Positions 7,724 to 17,024 of a stretch of 64,000 nucleotides of DNA are shown one piece after another; within the stretch, counting starts at the first letter, position 1, and each line of letters begins with the position of its first letter. This DNA comes from Pseudomonadota bacterium (GTDB taxonomy: Bacteria > Pseudomonadota > Alphaproteobacteria > Sphingomonadales > Sphingomonadaceae). The stretch covers positions 124,001 to 188,000 of the forward strand of contig JAJZQN010000002.1 of the NCBI GenBank assembly GCA_021847605.1, written 5' to 3'. The notes under the pieces are model-generated. The model saw only the letters and a program-made list of their open reading frames with translations. It was not told where the DNA came from and did not search any database. Both the position numbers and the translations under genes were made by a program.

Positions 7724-8026
7724 TCAGTTACGGGCGCGCTTGCGCTGGCTTTCCGCCATCCGCTGTTCAATCCCGTCGACCCGGGCGTTGAGCTGATCGA
7801 TACGCTGGCCATTATTCTGCGCCTGCCCCGATGCGGACTGCGCCTCGGCCAGCCCTTGACGTGCGGTACCATCAGTGGCCTGCACCTTGGCGTCCAGCGT
7901 ATCGATACGCTGGTTCACCGTGGCGATCTGTTCGCGCACAAAGCCTTTGGTCGCACAGCCGCCCAGAGCCAGCGATCCCAGCAGAACCGCAGTCAGAGGG
8001 GCGAATTTCGTCAGAGACGGCGACAT
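7724..8026 (-). CDS. small alanine-zipper outer-membrane lipoprotein (Lpp/OprI-like)
   Basis: The precursor has 100 residues. The signal ends in the lipobox LGGC with acylated Cys24, and the mature part of 77 residues is one continuous amphipathic helix rich in A, Q, D and N (VNQRIDTLDAKVQATDG, IDQLNARVDGIEQRM). This is the composition of trimeric murein lipoproteins. The C terminus is basic (SQRKRARN) but does not end in lysine as Lpp does. ATG 8026 follows AGGAGA at good spacing. Its neighbour downstream is an L,D-transpeptidase, the enzyme class that links Lpp to peptidoglycan in Escherichia coli. Function is inferred from shape and context. Confidence 0.7.
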   Translation of the reverse strand: MSPSLTKFAPLTAVLLGSLALGGCATKGFVREQIATVNQRIDTLDAKVQATDGTARQGLAEAQSASGQAQNNGQRIDQLNARVDGIEQRMAESQRKRARN

Positions 8027-8263
8027 GTATTTCTCCTGATCGTCAACAATGGGCGCCCGTTGGAAGCCGAGCGCAGATAGGGCGACAACCCTATTCTGTT
8101 CGACGGTGCTTCCAGCCGGTCGAATTGAGGATGGAGAAGAAACAACGCAAATCCGCCAAAAATGCGGATGAATCCTGCATGAACCCGGTACGGATTCGCT
8201 CTTTCGGCTGAACCGATCCTGGCAACGGATCACCGATCCGTCGTCCTATACGCCAGAAAGCAA

Positions 8264-8296
8264 ACCGCCGCCGAACCCAGAGGATTCGGCGGCGGT
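8264..8296 (-). terminator. terminator of the TonB receptor gene
   Basis: A 12-bp perfect stem (8264-8275 with 8285-8296) surrounds a 9-nt loop. On the minus strand it follows the receptor stop by 26 nt and is followed by TTTGCTTTC. Confidence 0.7.
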
Positions 8297-8322
8297 CCGT
8301 ATCATTCTTTCCGGTTCTGACC

Positions 8323-10971
8323 TTAGAATTTCTGGCCGAAACGGATGCCGAAGAATTGCGGCTTGATGGTGAAGGTACGCGACGACCCCGAACAGAAGTC
8401 GATCGAGCAAAAGGTATTCTTGGTAAGCTGACCGCGCTTGTCGAACGCATTCTGGATGAACAGGGTCAGGCTCCAATTATCCTTTTTGAGGCCACCGGAG
8501 AAATCGAAGCTGACAAAGCCCTTCGTGTTCCCCAGCAGTTCGTTGCTCGACACGTTCAGATCCTGCGTCGCGCCGGTCTGATACAGCGCCGCACCCTGAA
8601 GGAAGGCGTCGAAGCCACCCATCATCGTGTCATAGCGTACCGATGTCGTACCCTTGAACCTGGGCTGGCGCGGCAGGCGGGTGCCGTTTTCGGCTGCAAC
8701 CTGCGGCGTGGGCGGCGACGAACCTTCCACAAACTCGCCTTGTGTACAGCTGCTCAGCTGCGAAATCGACAGGGTGTCGACATTAAGGGCAAAGTTACAG
8801 AAATCGCCCTTCAGCTTGCCGTCATTATAGGCACCCGATGTCGCAATGGTGATCTTGCCCAGTTTCAGGCTGGCATCATATTCGATGCCCTTCACCTCGG
8901 CCTTACCGGCATTGCCGGTCATGCCCGCACCCTGCGCGCCGGATACGACGACGCTATACTGGATGTTGTTCCACTTTTCGTAATAGACCGACGCATTGAA
9001 CCGGAAAATATTGTTCCAAGTCGTCTTCACGCCCAGTTCGTAGTTGGTGAGCGTTTCCGATTCGAACGGCGCCACGCTGACCAGCCGGCCAAGGCTGCGA
9101 ATACGCAGCGGACGGTTGAAACCACCGGGACGGAAGCCGGTCGAATAGTTGGCATAGACCATCTTGTCGGGCGCGAACTGCCAGTCGAGCGCGATCTTGT
9201 GGGTTTCGCCATCTTCCTTGTAATGCCCGGCACCATCCGCAGCGAGCGGATTGGTATTGAGACAGGTCAGACGCTCGTTGACCGGCAGCGGCGTTTCACA
9301 ACCCAGCGCCTGCGCCGATGCCGCCACGCCGCCAAAGCCCACAACCTTAAAGTCGGTCCAGAAATAACGGATACCGCCCGTCAGCTTCAGCGTCGGGGTA
9401 ATGTTATAATGGCCTTCGGCGAAGATCGCCTTGTCATGATACAGCTGGTTCTGCTCGGTGATATAATAGCCGTCGCCCTTCACCGCCGGATTGCCGACGA
9501 CCATCGTGCCGCCCGCCGATTCCGGAATGCCAAAGCCGTCCAGGCTCGTCGTATTGCCATCACAGCCCGATTCCGGGCCGGAATAGGCGCAACCGGCCGT
9601 ATAGCCGACGGCATTTTCCAAACCGCGGATCGCGTAGAAGGTGTTCGTCTCATTCTTCTGCCGCTGATAGAAACCACCCAGCGTCACGTCGAACGGCCAG
9701 CTTTTGGGCGTGCTGATGCGCAATTCCTGCGTGAATTTGTTCCGCTTGGTATCGGCATGATAATATTGAGTCGGATCAAGCAGGGTCGTGCAGCGCAGGC
9801 TGTCGCCCGACCCGGTGCAACCCGATTTATCGAAAAATTGCAGATAGCTTTCGTAGCCGCCGCCGAACCCATCATAGGTGACGGTGTAATAGGTGTAATC
9901 GTTCAGCGTGCGGGTACGGCGCTTGAAATAGCCGGTCGCGGACACGACGTCGAAATCGCCGATATGGCCGTGAATCGACATGGCCGCCTGGTACCAGCGA
10001 TCGTCATTCTTGGTCTGGTCATAGTCATGGACTTCCAGATCGCCGACGCGCGGATCATAGCCGAAATAGCCACGCGCCACCTGCTTCTGCGCGGTGATGG
10101 ACGGGTTGAACGACCAGCCATCGACCGGCTCCCACAGCAATTGCAGACGCCCGCCAAATTCCTTGATCGTGTTGTAATCGTCCTTCGCAATGTCGCTATT
10201 GTCGAGATTGTAGAAGGTGAGCGGGTTGTTATCGCCCAGATTATAGACGGCGGGCTGCCCGTTGTTCAGCAGGCCATTATTGGGCACATTGTCGATATAG
10301 CCGCCATCGCGGCGATAATAGCCCATGGCACGCACCGCCAGCGTCTCGCTGATCGGCACGTTGATATAGGATTCGAGCTGGCCGCCAAAGTCGCCCTTGC
10401 CATATTTATTGGCTTCGACGTCATAGCCGAACTCGAACTTGTCCAGCACCGGCTTGTTGGTGATCAGGCGGATGGTGCCGGCCAGCGATCCCGCGCCGTA
10501 CAACGTCCCCTGCGGCCCGGACAGCGCTTCGACGCGCTCCATGTCATAGGCGTGGATGTCAGGCACTTCGGTGCCGGTGATCGGAATATCGTCCAGATAA
10601 TAGCCGACCGAGGCATAGGCGCCACCGGCGGGCACGATGCCGCGGAAAAAGGCTGTGTTACGGCCCGGCCCAATGCCTTCGAACGACACCGACGGCAACA
10701 GGGCGGCGAAATCGCTCAGCCCCTTCACCTGCCGCTGTTGCAGCGTATCGGCGCCCAGCGCCTGCATGGAGATCGGCACCTTCTGGATGCTTTGCGCGCT
10801 GCGGGTAGCCGTCACGACGATTTCGCCCAGACCCTGCTCTTCGGCGGCCTGCGGGGCGGTCGAGTCGGTAGATTGCGCGAAACCAGCACCGGGCACAGCC
10901 AGCCCGGCGATGATGGTCGTGACCCCCAGTATCTTCATCAATTGCGACCGGCGATGAGACTGGAACTTCAT
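8323..10971 (-). CDS. TonB-dependent receptor (882 aa)
   Basis: This outer-membrane receptor has a signal peptide to about residue 32. The plug domain (about 45-160) begins EIVVTATRSAQSIQKVPISM and ends GTLYGAGSLAGTIRLITNKP. A 22-strand barrel follows, closing with FFGIRFGQKF. The ATG at 10971 follows AGGGGGAG. No TonB box variant or substrate signature is recognisable. The frequent YYLDDIPI/YGAGSLAG style is that of the expanded sphingomonad receptor family thought to import plant or aromatic compounds. It is transcribed away from a TPR-sulfotransferase gene, a pairing I recall as common in this group. Confidence 0.88.
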   Translation of the reverse strand: MKFQSHRRSQLMKILGVTTIIAGLAVPGAGFAQSTDSTAPQAAEEQGLGEIVVTATRSAQSIQKVPISMQALGADTLQQRQVKGLSDFAALLPSVSFEGIGPGRNTAFFRGIVPAGGAYASVGYYLDDIPITGTEVPDIHAYDMERVEALSGPQGTLYGAGSLAGTIRLITNKPVLDKFEFGYDVEANKYGKGDFGGQLESYINVPISETLAVRAMGYYRRDGGYIDNVPNNGLLNNGQPAVYNLGDNNPLTFYNLDNSDIAKDDYNTIKEFGGRLQLLWEPVDGWSFNPSITAQKQVARGYFGYDPRVGDLEVHDYDQTKNDDRWYQAAMSIHGHIGDFDVVSATGYFKRRTRTLNDYTYYTVTYDGFGGGYESYLQFFDKSGCTGSGDSLRCTTLLDPTQYYHADTKRNKFTQELRISTPKSWPFDVTLGGFYQRQKNETNTFYAIRGLENAVGYTAGCAYSGPESGCDGNTTSLDGFGIPESAGGTMVVGNPAVKGDGYYITEQNQLYHDKAIFAEGHYNITPTLKLTGGIRYFWTDFKVVGFGGVAASAQALGCETPLPVNERLTCLNTNPLAADGAGHYKEDGETHKIALDWQFAPDKMVYANYSTGFRPGGFNRPLRIRSLGRLVSVAPFESETLTNYELGVKTTWNNIFRFNASVYYEKWNNIQYSVVVSGAQGAGMTGNAGKAEVKGIEYDASLKLGKITIATSGAYNDGKLKGDFCNFALNVDTLSISQLSSCTQGEFVEGSSPPTPQVAAENGTRLPRQPRFKGTTSVRYDTMMGGFDAFLQGAALYQTGATQDLNVSSNELLGNTKGFVSFDFSGGLKKDNWSLTLFIQNAFDKRGQLTKNTFCSIDFCSGSSRTFTIKPQFFGIRFGQKF

Positions 10972-11334
10972 GCTATTGCACTCCCCCTAAGTAAATCTCC
11001 CTGTCCTCTCCGCCTTGTCGCCGCGGTTTTAGCCCGCATGCTTTTATCGCGTTGCACCATCTTCACGGACGCCGGACACACATCCCCCTTCGCAGGCGCA
11101 CACACGCCCACAGCCGGAAACAACCTGTGTTGCCCGCGCCACCGCGCTCATGCGCGGCTTGATCGATAGAAACTTGTACCCCTTGGACTTTTGTCATTTC
11201 GGGACGTTCGTCCAACATTGATAATGCGTGAACGACAATCTGTGTCAACCGCATAGTTGGTCGGAATGTTGCGATGCGTTGCGCAGCCGCAAAATGCGGT
11301 CCATGGTGCAGTTGAGAATGTAATGGAGCCTTGA
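10972..11334. promoter_or_regulatory. divergent promoter region, TonB receptor / TPR-sulfotransferase
   Basis: This is 363 nt without a gene. On the minus strand TTGACA (11243-11248) and CATTAT (11221-11226), 16 nt apart, form a plausible sigma-70 promoter for the receptor with a leader of over 200 nt. I see no strong palindrome, riboswitch or operator. Confidence 0.4.
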
Positions 11335-13383
11335 GTGAATGCAGCGCCGACCTCCGCCCGTGTCACCTCAACACCGTCTTCACAGCAAGAGACGCTGGCA
11401 CTGGCGGCACAAAAACTGGACAGGGATGCCGCTGCCGCGCTGACGCTGGCCGAATCGGTTTTGCGCCAATCACCCGGCCTGCCGCCGGCCGAACTGATCG
11501 CCGGACAGGCGCTGCGTCGCATCGGACGCCCCCATGACGCCCTTGTCCGCCTGTCCGCCCTCGCCCGGCGCCAGCCCGTCCCTGTCCTGTTATGGGAATT
11601 GGCACAGGCGGCCGGTGAAGCGGGCGAACCGAAACAGGCCATCGCCGCACTCGAAAGCCTGACCCGGCAACAGCCTGGCGTCGCGCAGGGCTGGTTCCTG
11701 CTCGCCCGCCATCTGCGGGAGGATGGCCGAACGGAGGCCGCATGGCGCGCCGACCTGTCGGGCATCAACGCCTCGTCGCGCGACCGCGACCTGCTGGAAG
11801 CCGCCATGGCGATGAACGACGGACATCTCGATGCGTGTCAGACGATGCTGGACGCACGCCTCGCCCGACTGCCCGACGATCCGGCCGGCCACCGCCTGCT
11901 GGGCGAAATCCACTGGCGGCGCGGCGACATGACCCCGGCGCTCGCACAGGTGGAGCGCGCCATCGCCATCGCGCCTGGCTTCGATCTGGCGCGCGATTTC
12001 CTCATCCGCCTGCTGCTTCAGAACAACCGCCTGCCAGAGGCGCTCAGCCATGCCGAAATTCTCGCCACCTCACCCATCAAAAATCCCGGCTATGACCTGA
12101 TCCTCGCCTCCGTACTGGTCCGTCTGGGCGATCAGGCGCGGGCCAGCGCCATCTACCAAAAGCTGCTGGCGGCGCGGCCCGATCAGCCTCAAGTCTGGCA
12201 AAATCTCGGCCATGCGCTCAAGACGCTGGGGCGTCAGGCAGAGGCGGTGGACGCCTATCGTCAGGCCGTGTCCCATCAACCGACCATGGGCGAGGCATGG
12301 TGGAGCCTCGCCAACCTGAAGACGGTAAAGCTGGACGCCGCCGACATCGCCATCATGGAACAGGCGCTCGTCACGCTGGCACCGGAAGCCGACAAAAGGC
12401 AGGAGGATATATTCCACCTCCATTTCTCGCTGGGCAAGGCGCTGGAGGATGGTCAGGCGCATGAGGCGGCCTTTACCCATTACGACCATGGCAACCGCCT
12501 GCGCCGCACGATGATCCGCCATGACGCCGCCGACTTCACCGCCGAAGTCGCCGCCGCGCGCGATCTGTTCACCGCCCCCTATATCGCCAGCCGTGGCGAA
12601 GGCGGCTGCACCGCCCCCGACCCCATCTTCATCGTCGGCCTGCCCCGTGCGGGGTCGACGCTGGTGGAACAGATTCTCTCCAGCCACAGCCGGGTCGAAG
12701 GCACGATGGAATTGCCGGAGATGATGATGATTGCCGGCCGCCTGCAATCGCGCGTGGACGACGGCGAATTTCCCGATTTCGCGACCATGGTGAGCGCGCT
12801 CAGCCCTGCCGACCGGCAACGTCTGGGCGAAGAATATATCGACCGCACCCGCGTCCACCGCCAATCGGACAAGCCCCATTTCATCGACAAGATGCCCAAT
12901 AACTGGCAGCATGTCGGCCTCATCCACCTGATCCTGCCCAACGCCCGGATCGTCGATGCGCGGCGCCACCCCATGGGCTGCTGCTTTTCGGGGTGGAAAC
13001 AGCATTTCGCGCGCGGGCAATCCTTCACCTACGACCTTACCGACATCGGCCTTTATTATCGCGACTATGTGGACATGATGGCCGCGTTCGACGCCGCCAT
13101 GCCCGGCCGGGTCCATCGCGTCCTCTATGAACGCATGGTCGCCGATACGCCCGCCGAAGTCGCCAGCCTGCTCGCGGCGCTCGACCTGCCGTTCGAGGAG
13201 GAATGCCTCGCCTTCTGGCGGAACAAGCGCGCCGTGCGGACCGCCAGTTCCGAACAGGTGCGCCAGCCGATCTTCACCGATGGCCTCGACCAATGGCGCC
13301 ATTTCGCGCCCTGGCTCGCCCCGCTGGAAACCGCGCTCGGCCAATCGCTTGCGCATTGGGATGATCCCCAACCGGCGGTTTAA
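11335..13383 (+). CDS. TPR-repeat sulfotransferase
   Basis: The protein has 682 residues. Residues ~15-390 are successive tetratricopeptide repeats (for example PQVWQNLGHALKTLGRQAEAVDAYRQAV). Residues ~430-660 form a sulfotransferase domain with the 5'-phosphosulfate loop IVGLPRAGSTLVEQIL near 436 and the 3'-phosphate region around NARIVDARRHPMGCCFS. The domain would use PAPS, but the acceptor is unknown; proteins of this architecture are often found beside TonB receptors. GTG 11335 is favoured because GGAG at 11325 lies 6 nt upstream and no in-frame ATG is close. Confidence 0.8.
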   Translation: MNAAPTSARVTSTPSSQQETLALAAQKLDRDAAAALTLAESVLRQSPGLPPAELIAGQALRRIGRPHDALVRLSALARRQPVPVLLWELAQAAGEAGEPKQAIAALESLTRQQPGVAQGWFLLARHLREDGRTEAAWRADLSGINASSRDRDLLEAAMAMNDGHLDACQTMLDARLARLPDDPAGHRLLGEIHWRRGDMTPALAQVERAIAIAPGFDLARDFLIRLLLQNNRLPEALSHAEILATSPIKNPGYDLILASVLVRLGDQARASAIYQKLLAARPDQPQVWQNLGHALKTLGRQAEAVDAYRQAVSHQPTMGEAWWSLANLKTVKLDAADIAIMEQALVTLAPEADKRQEDIFHLHFSLGKALEDGQAHEAAFTHYDHGNRLRRTMIRHDAADFTAEVAAARDLFTAPYIASRGEGGCTAPDPIFIVGLPRAGSTLVEQILSSHSRVEGTMELPEMMMIAGRLQSRVDDGEFPDFATMVSALSPADRQRLGEEYIDRTRVHRQSDKPHFIDKMPNNWQHVGLIHLILPNARIVDARRHPMGCCFSGWKQHFARGQSFTYDLTDIGLYYRDYVDMMAAFDAAMPGRVHRVLYERMVADTPAEVASLLAALDLPFEEECLAFWRNKRAVRTASSEQVRQPIFTDGLDQWRHFAPWLAPLETALGQSLAHWDDPQPAV

Positions 13384-13532
13384 ACCCAGACAGACCCATC
13401 CTATCTTGCCCCCGGCGCGGCATTTTTCCCTTGCCCCGCCGCCAGTCGCATGCACAAAGCTTGCCAACCGCCTTCATGGCAGGCAAATTTTTACCGGCGG
13501 CCGGCATGATGGGCCGCAAGGATGGACAGATT

Positions 13533-14318
13533 ATGACCGACGTGACCACGCAGGACCGGCCCAACCCGGCCTCCCCCCTCGCCCCGCAGGAGGTTGGCGA
13601 CGGGCTGTCGGTCATTTCCATCGCCAAAAGCTATGACAAGCGCGTCGTCCTGTCCGACGTGTCGCTGACCGTGGGCAAGGGTGAGGTCGTCGGCCTGCTC
13701 GGCCCCAATGGCGCGGGCAAGACGACCTGCTTCTATTCGGTCATGGGCCTCGTCCGCCCCGATCGCGGCCGCATCATTCTCGACGGACAGGATATTACCG
13801 GCCTGCCCATGTATCGCCGCGCCATATTGGGTCTCGGCTATCTACCGCAGGAAACCTCGATCTTCCGTGGCCTGACCGTCGCGCAGAATATCGGCGCCGT
13901 GCTGGAACTGGCCGAACCGGACAAGGCGGCCCGCGAAGCCCGGCTCGAACAGTTGCTCGACGAATTCGGCCTTACCCGCCTGCGCGATTCGGCCGCGATG
14001 GCGCTGTCGGGCGGCGAACGTCGCCGCTGTGAAATCGCCCGTGCGCTGGCTGCCAATCCTTCCATCGTGCTGCTCGACGAACCTTTCGCGGGCATTGATC
14101 CCCTTTCCATCGCCGACATTCGCGATCTGGTGAAGCAGTTGAAGACGCGCGGCATCGGCGTCCTCATCACCGACCATAATGTGCGCGAAACGCTGGAAAT
14201 CGTCGACCGCGCCTGCATCATCTATGGCGGTCAGATGCTGTTCGCGGGCAGCCCGACCGAACTGGTCGCCAACGCTGACGTCCGTCGCCTCTATCTGGGC
14301 GAGAATTTCTCGCTGTGA
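13533..14318 (+). CDS. lptB: LPS export ABC transporter ATP-binding protein LptB
   Basis: This 261-residue cytoplasmic ATPase belongs to the LptB2FGC machine, which pulls lipopolysaccharide from the inner membrane. Walker A GPNGAGKTT is near 56, the Q-loop at LPQE, signature LSGGERRRCEIARAL near 158, Walker B IVLLDEPFAGIDP near 178 and the H-loop TDHN near 212. The C-terminal LYLGENFSL is typical of LptB. ATG 13533 has AAGGA about 10 nt upstream; its N-terminal ~25-residue extension is variable. The usual partners lptA and lptC are not upstream here. rpoN follows, which is the common lptB-rpoN order. Confidence 0.92.
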   Translation: MTDVTTQDRPNPASPLAPQEVGDGLSVISIAKSYDKRVVLSDVSLTVGKGEVVGLLGPNGAGKTTCFYSVMGLVRPDRGRIILDGQDITGLPMYRRAILGLGYLPQETSIFRGLTVAQNIGAVLELAEPDKAAREARLEQLLDEFGLTRLRDSAAMALSGGERRRCEIARALAANPSIVLLDEPFAGIDPLSIADIRDLVKQLKTRGIGVLITDHNVRETLEIVDRACIIYGGQMLFAGSPTELVANADVRRLYLGENFSL

Positions 14319-14319
14319 C

Positions 14320-14361
14320 ATGATGCGCGTCTCCACTCCCGCCCTGCTGCGCCCTGACTGA
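14320..14361 (+). CDS. possible 13-codon leader peptide before rpoN
   Basis: ATG-ATG at 14320 begins a 13-codon frame (MMRVSTPALLRPD) starting 1 nt after the lptB stop. It ends in TGA at 14359-14361, sharing its last base with the rpoN ATG (TGATG). No Shine-Dalgarno sequence is visible before rpoN itself, so reading this mini-ORF could deliver ribosomes to it. It could equally be chance. Confidence 0.3.
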   Translation: MMRVSTPALLRPD

Positions 14362-15890
14362 TGGCTCTCGGCCCGCGCCTCGACATTCGCCAGAGCCAGT
14401 CTCTGGTGATGACGCCGCAATTGCAGCAGGCGATCAAGCTGCTGGCGCTCTCCAATCTGGAGATTGAGGCTTTCGTCACGGGCGAACTGGAACGCAATCC
14501 TTTGCTGGAAACGGGCAGCGGCGATGATGGCGGCCCCGCGCCCGACGGCATCGACCGCAGCATCGAAGCCCCCACGCTGGCGGCCGAAACCGGCAGCGCG
14601 GATGATCTGATCGCGCAGGGGCTGGGCGGATCGGACAGTCCGCTCGACGTCGACCATGGCGCCAGCACCTTCATCGACGATGGCCCGGGCGACCGCATGG
14701 CCGCCGCCATGCCCGGTTCGGGTGGCGGCGGAATGGACATGGGCGGTGGCGCCGGCGGCTATGCCGAGGATGCGCCCGATTTCGACAGTTTCGCGGCCCC
14801 CGACGCCAGCCTTCAGGAACATCTGATGGATCAGGCGCGCGCCAGCCTTGCGGGCATGGACCTGCTGATCGCATCGCAACTCATCGGCCAGATCGACGAG
14901 GCCGGCTATCTGGAGGCGAACCTGCTTCAGACCGCCCATGGCCTTGGCATGCCGCTGTTCGACATCGAACGGGTGCTGGGCGTCATCCATACATTCGACC
15001 CCACCGGCGTCGGCGCCCGCTCGCTATCCGAATGCCTCGCGCTTCAGGCGAAGGAGGCCGACCGCTACGATCCCTGCATGGCCCGCCTGCTCGCCAATCT
15101 CGACCTGCTGGCCAAGGGCGCCCTGCCCCAGCTACGCCGTATCTGCGGCGTGGATGAGGAGGATATGACCGACATGATTGCGGAACTGCGCGGTTATGAT
15201 CCCAAGCCCGGCCTGCAATTTTCCAGCGAACGCGCCGCTCCGGTGACGCCCGACCTGTTCGTCCGCCCGACGGCGGAGGGCTGGTCGATCGAGGTGAACA
15301 GCGCCACCCTGCCCCGCGTCCTCGTCAACCGCAGCTATTATGTCGAACTGGCGAGCGGCCCACAGGACAAGACCAGCAAGACATGGCTTGCCGACTGTCT
15401 CGCCAGCGCCAACTGGCTGGTGAAGGCGCTCGACCAGCGGCAAAAAACGATCATCAAGGTGGCCAGCGAAATCCTGCGCCAGCAGGAGGGCTTTTTTCAC
15501 AAGGGCGTCGCGCATTTGAAGCCCCTGACGTTGAAAGCGGTGGCCGACGCCATCGGCATGCATGAATCCACCGTCAGCCGCGTCACCTCCAACAAATATC
15601 TCTCCTGCCCGCGCGGCCTCTATGAACTCAAATATTTCTTCACCAGCGGCGTGGCGGCGGCCAGCGGCGACGGCGCCGTCTCGGCCGAAGCGGTCAAGAG
15701 CCATATCAAGGCGCTGATCGGCGCCGAAGATCCTCAGGCGATCCTGTCCGACGACACGCTCGTCGACATGCTCCGCGCCAAGGGCATGGATATAGCCCGC
15801 CGCACCGTCGCCAAATATCGCGAGGCGATGGGGATAGGATCATCGGTGCAACGCCGCCGGCAAAAGGCGCTGAAGGGCAAGGCGGCATAG
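14361..15890 (+). CDS. rpoN: RNA polymerase sigma-54 factor RpoN
   Basis: The protein has 509 residues. Region I is LDIRQSQSLVMTPQLQQAIKLLALSNLEIEAFV (activator interaction). Region II is acidic and glycine-rich, with a Gly/Met run around 115-130. The core-binding region follows, then the helix-turn-helix VADAIGMHESTVSRVTSNKYL near 390 that reads the -12 element, and the RpoN box ARRTVAKYRE near 478 for the -24 element. It directs transcription of nitrogen-related and other genes that need an enhancer-binding ATPase. A near-perfect target promoter sits before glnK at 21297. The gene overlaps the stop of a mini-ORF by one base. Confidence 0.95.
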   Translation: MALGPRLDIRQSQSLVMTPQLQQAIKLLALSNLEIEAFVTGELERNPLLETGSGDDGGPAPDGIDRSIEAPTLAAETGSADDLIAQGLGGSDSPLDVDHGASTFIDDGPGDRMAAAMPGSGGGGMDMGGGAGGYAEDAPDFDSFAAPDASLQEHLMDQARASLAGMDLLIASQLIGQIDEAGYLEANLLQTAHGLGMPLFDIERVLGVIHTFDPTGVGARSLSECLALQAKEADRYDPCMARLLANLDLLAKGALPQLRRICGVDEEDMTDMIAELRGYDPKPGLQFSSERAAPVTPDLFVRPTAEGWSIEVNSATLPRVLVNRSYYVELASGPQDKTSKTWLADCLASANWLVKALDQRQKTIIKVASEILRQQEGFFHKGVAHLKPLTLKAVADAIGMHESTVSRVTSNKYLSCPRGLYELKYFFTSGVAAASGDGAVSAEAVKSHIKALIGAEDPQAILSDDTLVDMLRAKGMDIARRTVAKYREAMGIGSSVQRRRQKALKGKAA

Positions 15891-15991
15891 GCGCAGTCCG
15901 ACATCCGAAGCATGTCCTACGCCCCCCGGTTGTGGCATAAGGGGAACCGACCCTGCACTTTCCGATAGGATCAGGCGCTGGCAATAAAATG

Positions 15992-16024
15992 TCAAAATCA
16001 CCGGGAAATATGGGAAGCTAAGCC
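15992..16024. repeat. 33-bp dispersed repeat, copy 1
   Basis: This 33-nt stretch (TCAAAATCACCGGGAAATAT at 15992-16011, then TG, G, GAAGCTAAGCC) recurs at 29926-29958 with a single mismatch. GCAATAAAAT lies just before this copy and about 22 nt before the second. No function is known. The rest of the rpoN-dat spacer (15891-16162) holds nothing I recognise. Confidence 0.75.
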
Positions 16025-16162
16025 GCGTGCCTCCAACATTTCCAACGGCTCCTGATCCCCGATCAATGCCATCCATAACCCGCAGGCGTCTTGACCGAAC
16101 CGGCGCTACCGGCAAAAGCGCCCTCCCATAACCGCCGTCGCCGGCCCAAGGATCATTGCCCC

Positions 16163-17014
16163 ATGACTATCGCCTATCTCAATGGCACCTATCTGCCGCT
16201 GGAAGAGGTCCGCATTTCGCCGCTCGATCGCGGCTTCCTGTTCGCCGACGGCATTTATGAGGTCACGGCGGTGATCGACGGCAAGCTGGTCGACAGCGCC
16301 AGCCATCTCGCCCGGCTGGAACGCTCGACCGCCGCCATCGGTATCCCGATGCCGATTCCCGCCGCCGATATCGAAGCCGCGCAGAAGGAACTGGTCGCGC
16401 GCAGCGGCCTGACCGAAGGGCTGGTCTATCTTCAGATCACCCGCGGCGTCGATGCCAGTCGCGACTTTTTGCCGTCACCCGGCATGCAGCCGACCCTGTT
16501 CATGTTCATGCAGGACAAGCCCGTCATCGATCTGCCCGGCGTAAAGGCCGGCGTTGCCGTCGCCACCATGCCCGATCTGCGCTGGGCGCGCCGCGACATC
16601 AAAAGCATCGGCCTGCTGGCACAGGCCATGGCGAAACAGGCCGCAAAGGATGCCGGCGCGCAGGAAGCCTGGATGATCGAAGATGGCTTCGTGACCGAAG
16701 GCGCCTCCTCCACCGCCTTCATCGTCACGGACGAAGGCATCGTCACCCGCCCCTATAGTCAGGCCGTGCTACCCGGCTGCACCGGCGCGGCGCTGACCGC
16801 GCTGGCGCAGGAAAGCGGCATCGCCGTCATTCGCCGTCCCTTCACCCTGGCCGAAGCACTCGCCGCAAAGGAGGCCTTCATGACCAGCGCCTCCACTCTC
16901 TGCCTCTCGATCGTGCGGATCGATGGGCAGCCGGTGGGCGACGGCTTGCCCGGCCCGGTCGCCATGCGGCTGCGCGCCCTCTATATCGACCATGCGCGGG
17001 CGACCGGCGTCTGA
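16163..17014 (+). CDS. dat: D-amino acid aminotransferase
   Basis: The protein has 283 residues, a fold-type IV PLP enzyme. YLNGTYLPLEEVRISPLDRGFLFADGIYEV is the family start, K147 (DIKSIGLLAQAMAK) binds PLP, and EAWMIEDGFVTEGASSTAFIV is the D-aminotransferase-type loop. It interconverts D-alanine and D-glutamate with 2-oxo acids and can supply D-Glu for peptidoglycan. Branched-chain aminotransferase or aminodeoxychorismate lyase are related alternatives, but length and loop favour Dat. ATG 16163 follows AAGGA by 10 nt. Confidence 0.85.
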   Translation: MTIAYLNGTYLPLEEVRISPLDRGFLFADGIYEVTAVIDGKLVDSASHLARLERSTAAIGIPMPIPAADIEAAQKELVARSGLTEGLVYLQITRGVDASRDFLPSPGMQPTLFMFMQDKPVIDLPGVKAGVAVATMPDLRWARRDIKSIGLLAQAMAKQAAKDAGAQEAWMIEDGFVTEGASSTAFIVTDEGIVTRPYSQAVLPGCTGAALTALAQESGIAVIRRPFTLAEALAAKEAFMTSASTLCLSIVRIDGQPVGDGLPGPVAMRLRALYIDHARATGV

Positions 17015-17024
17015 CGAAAAGACT

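Noticed and set aside
8356-11169. Plus-strand open frame of 937 codons
   Set aside because: It is the antisense of the TonB receptor; its translation is rich in R, A, I and Q with no domain and it spans the receptor promoter. It is a shadow caused by codon bias.
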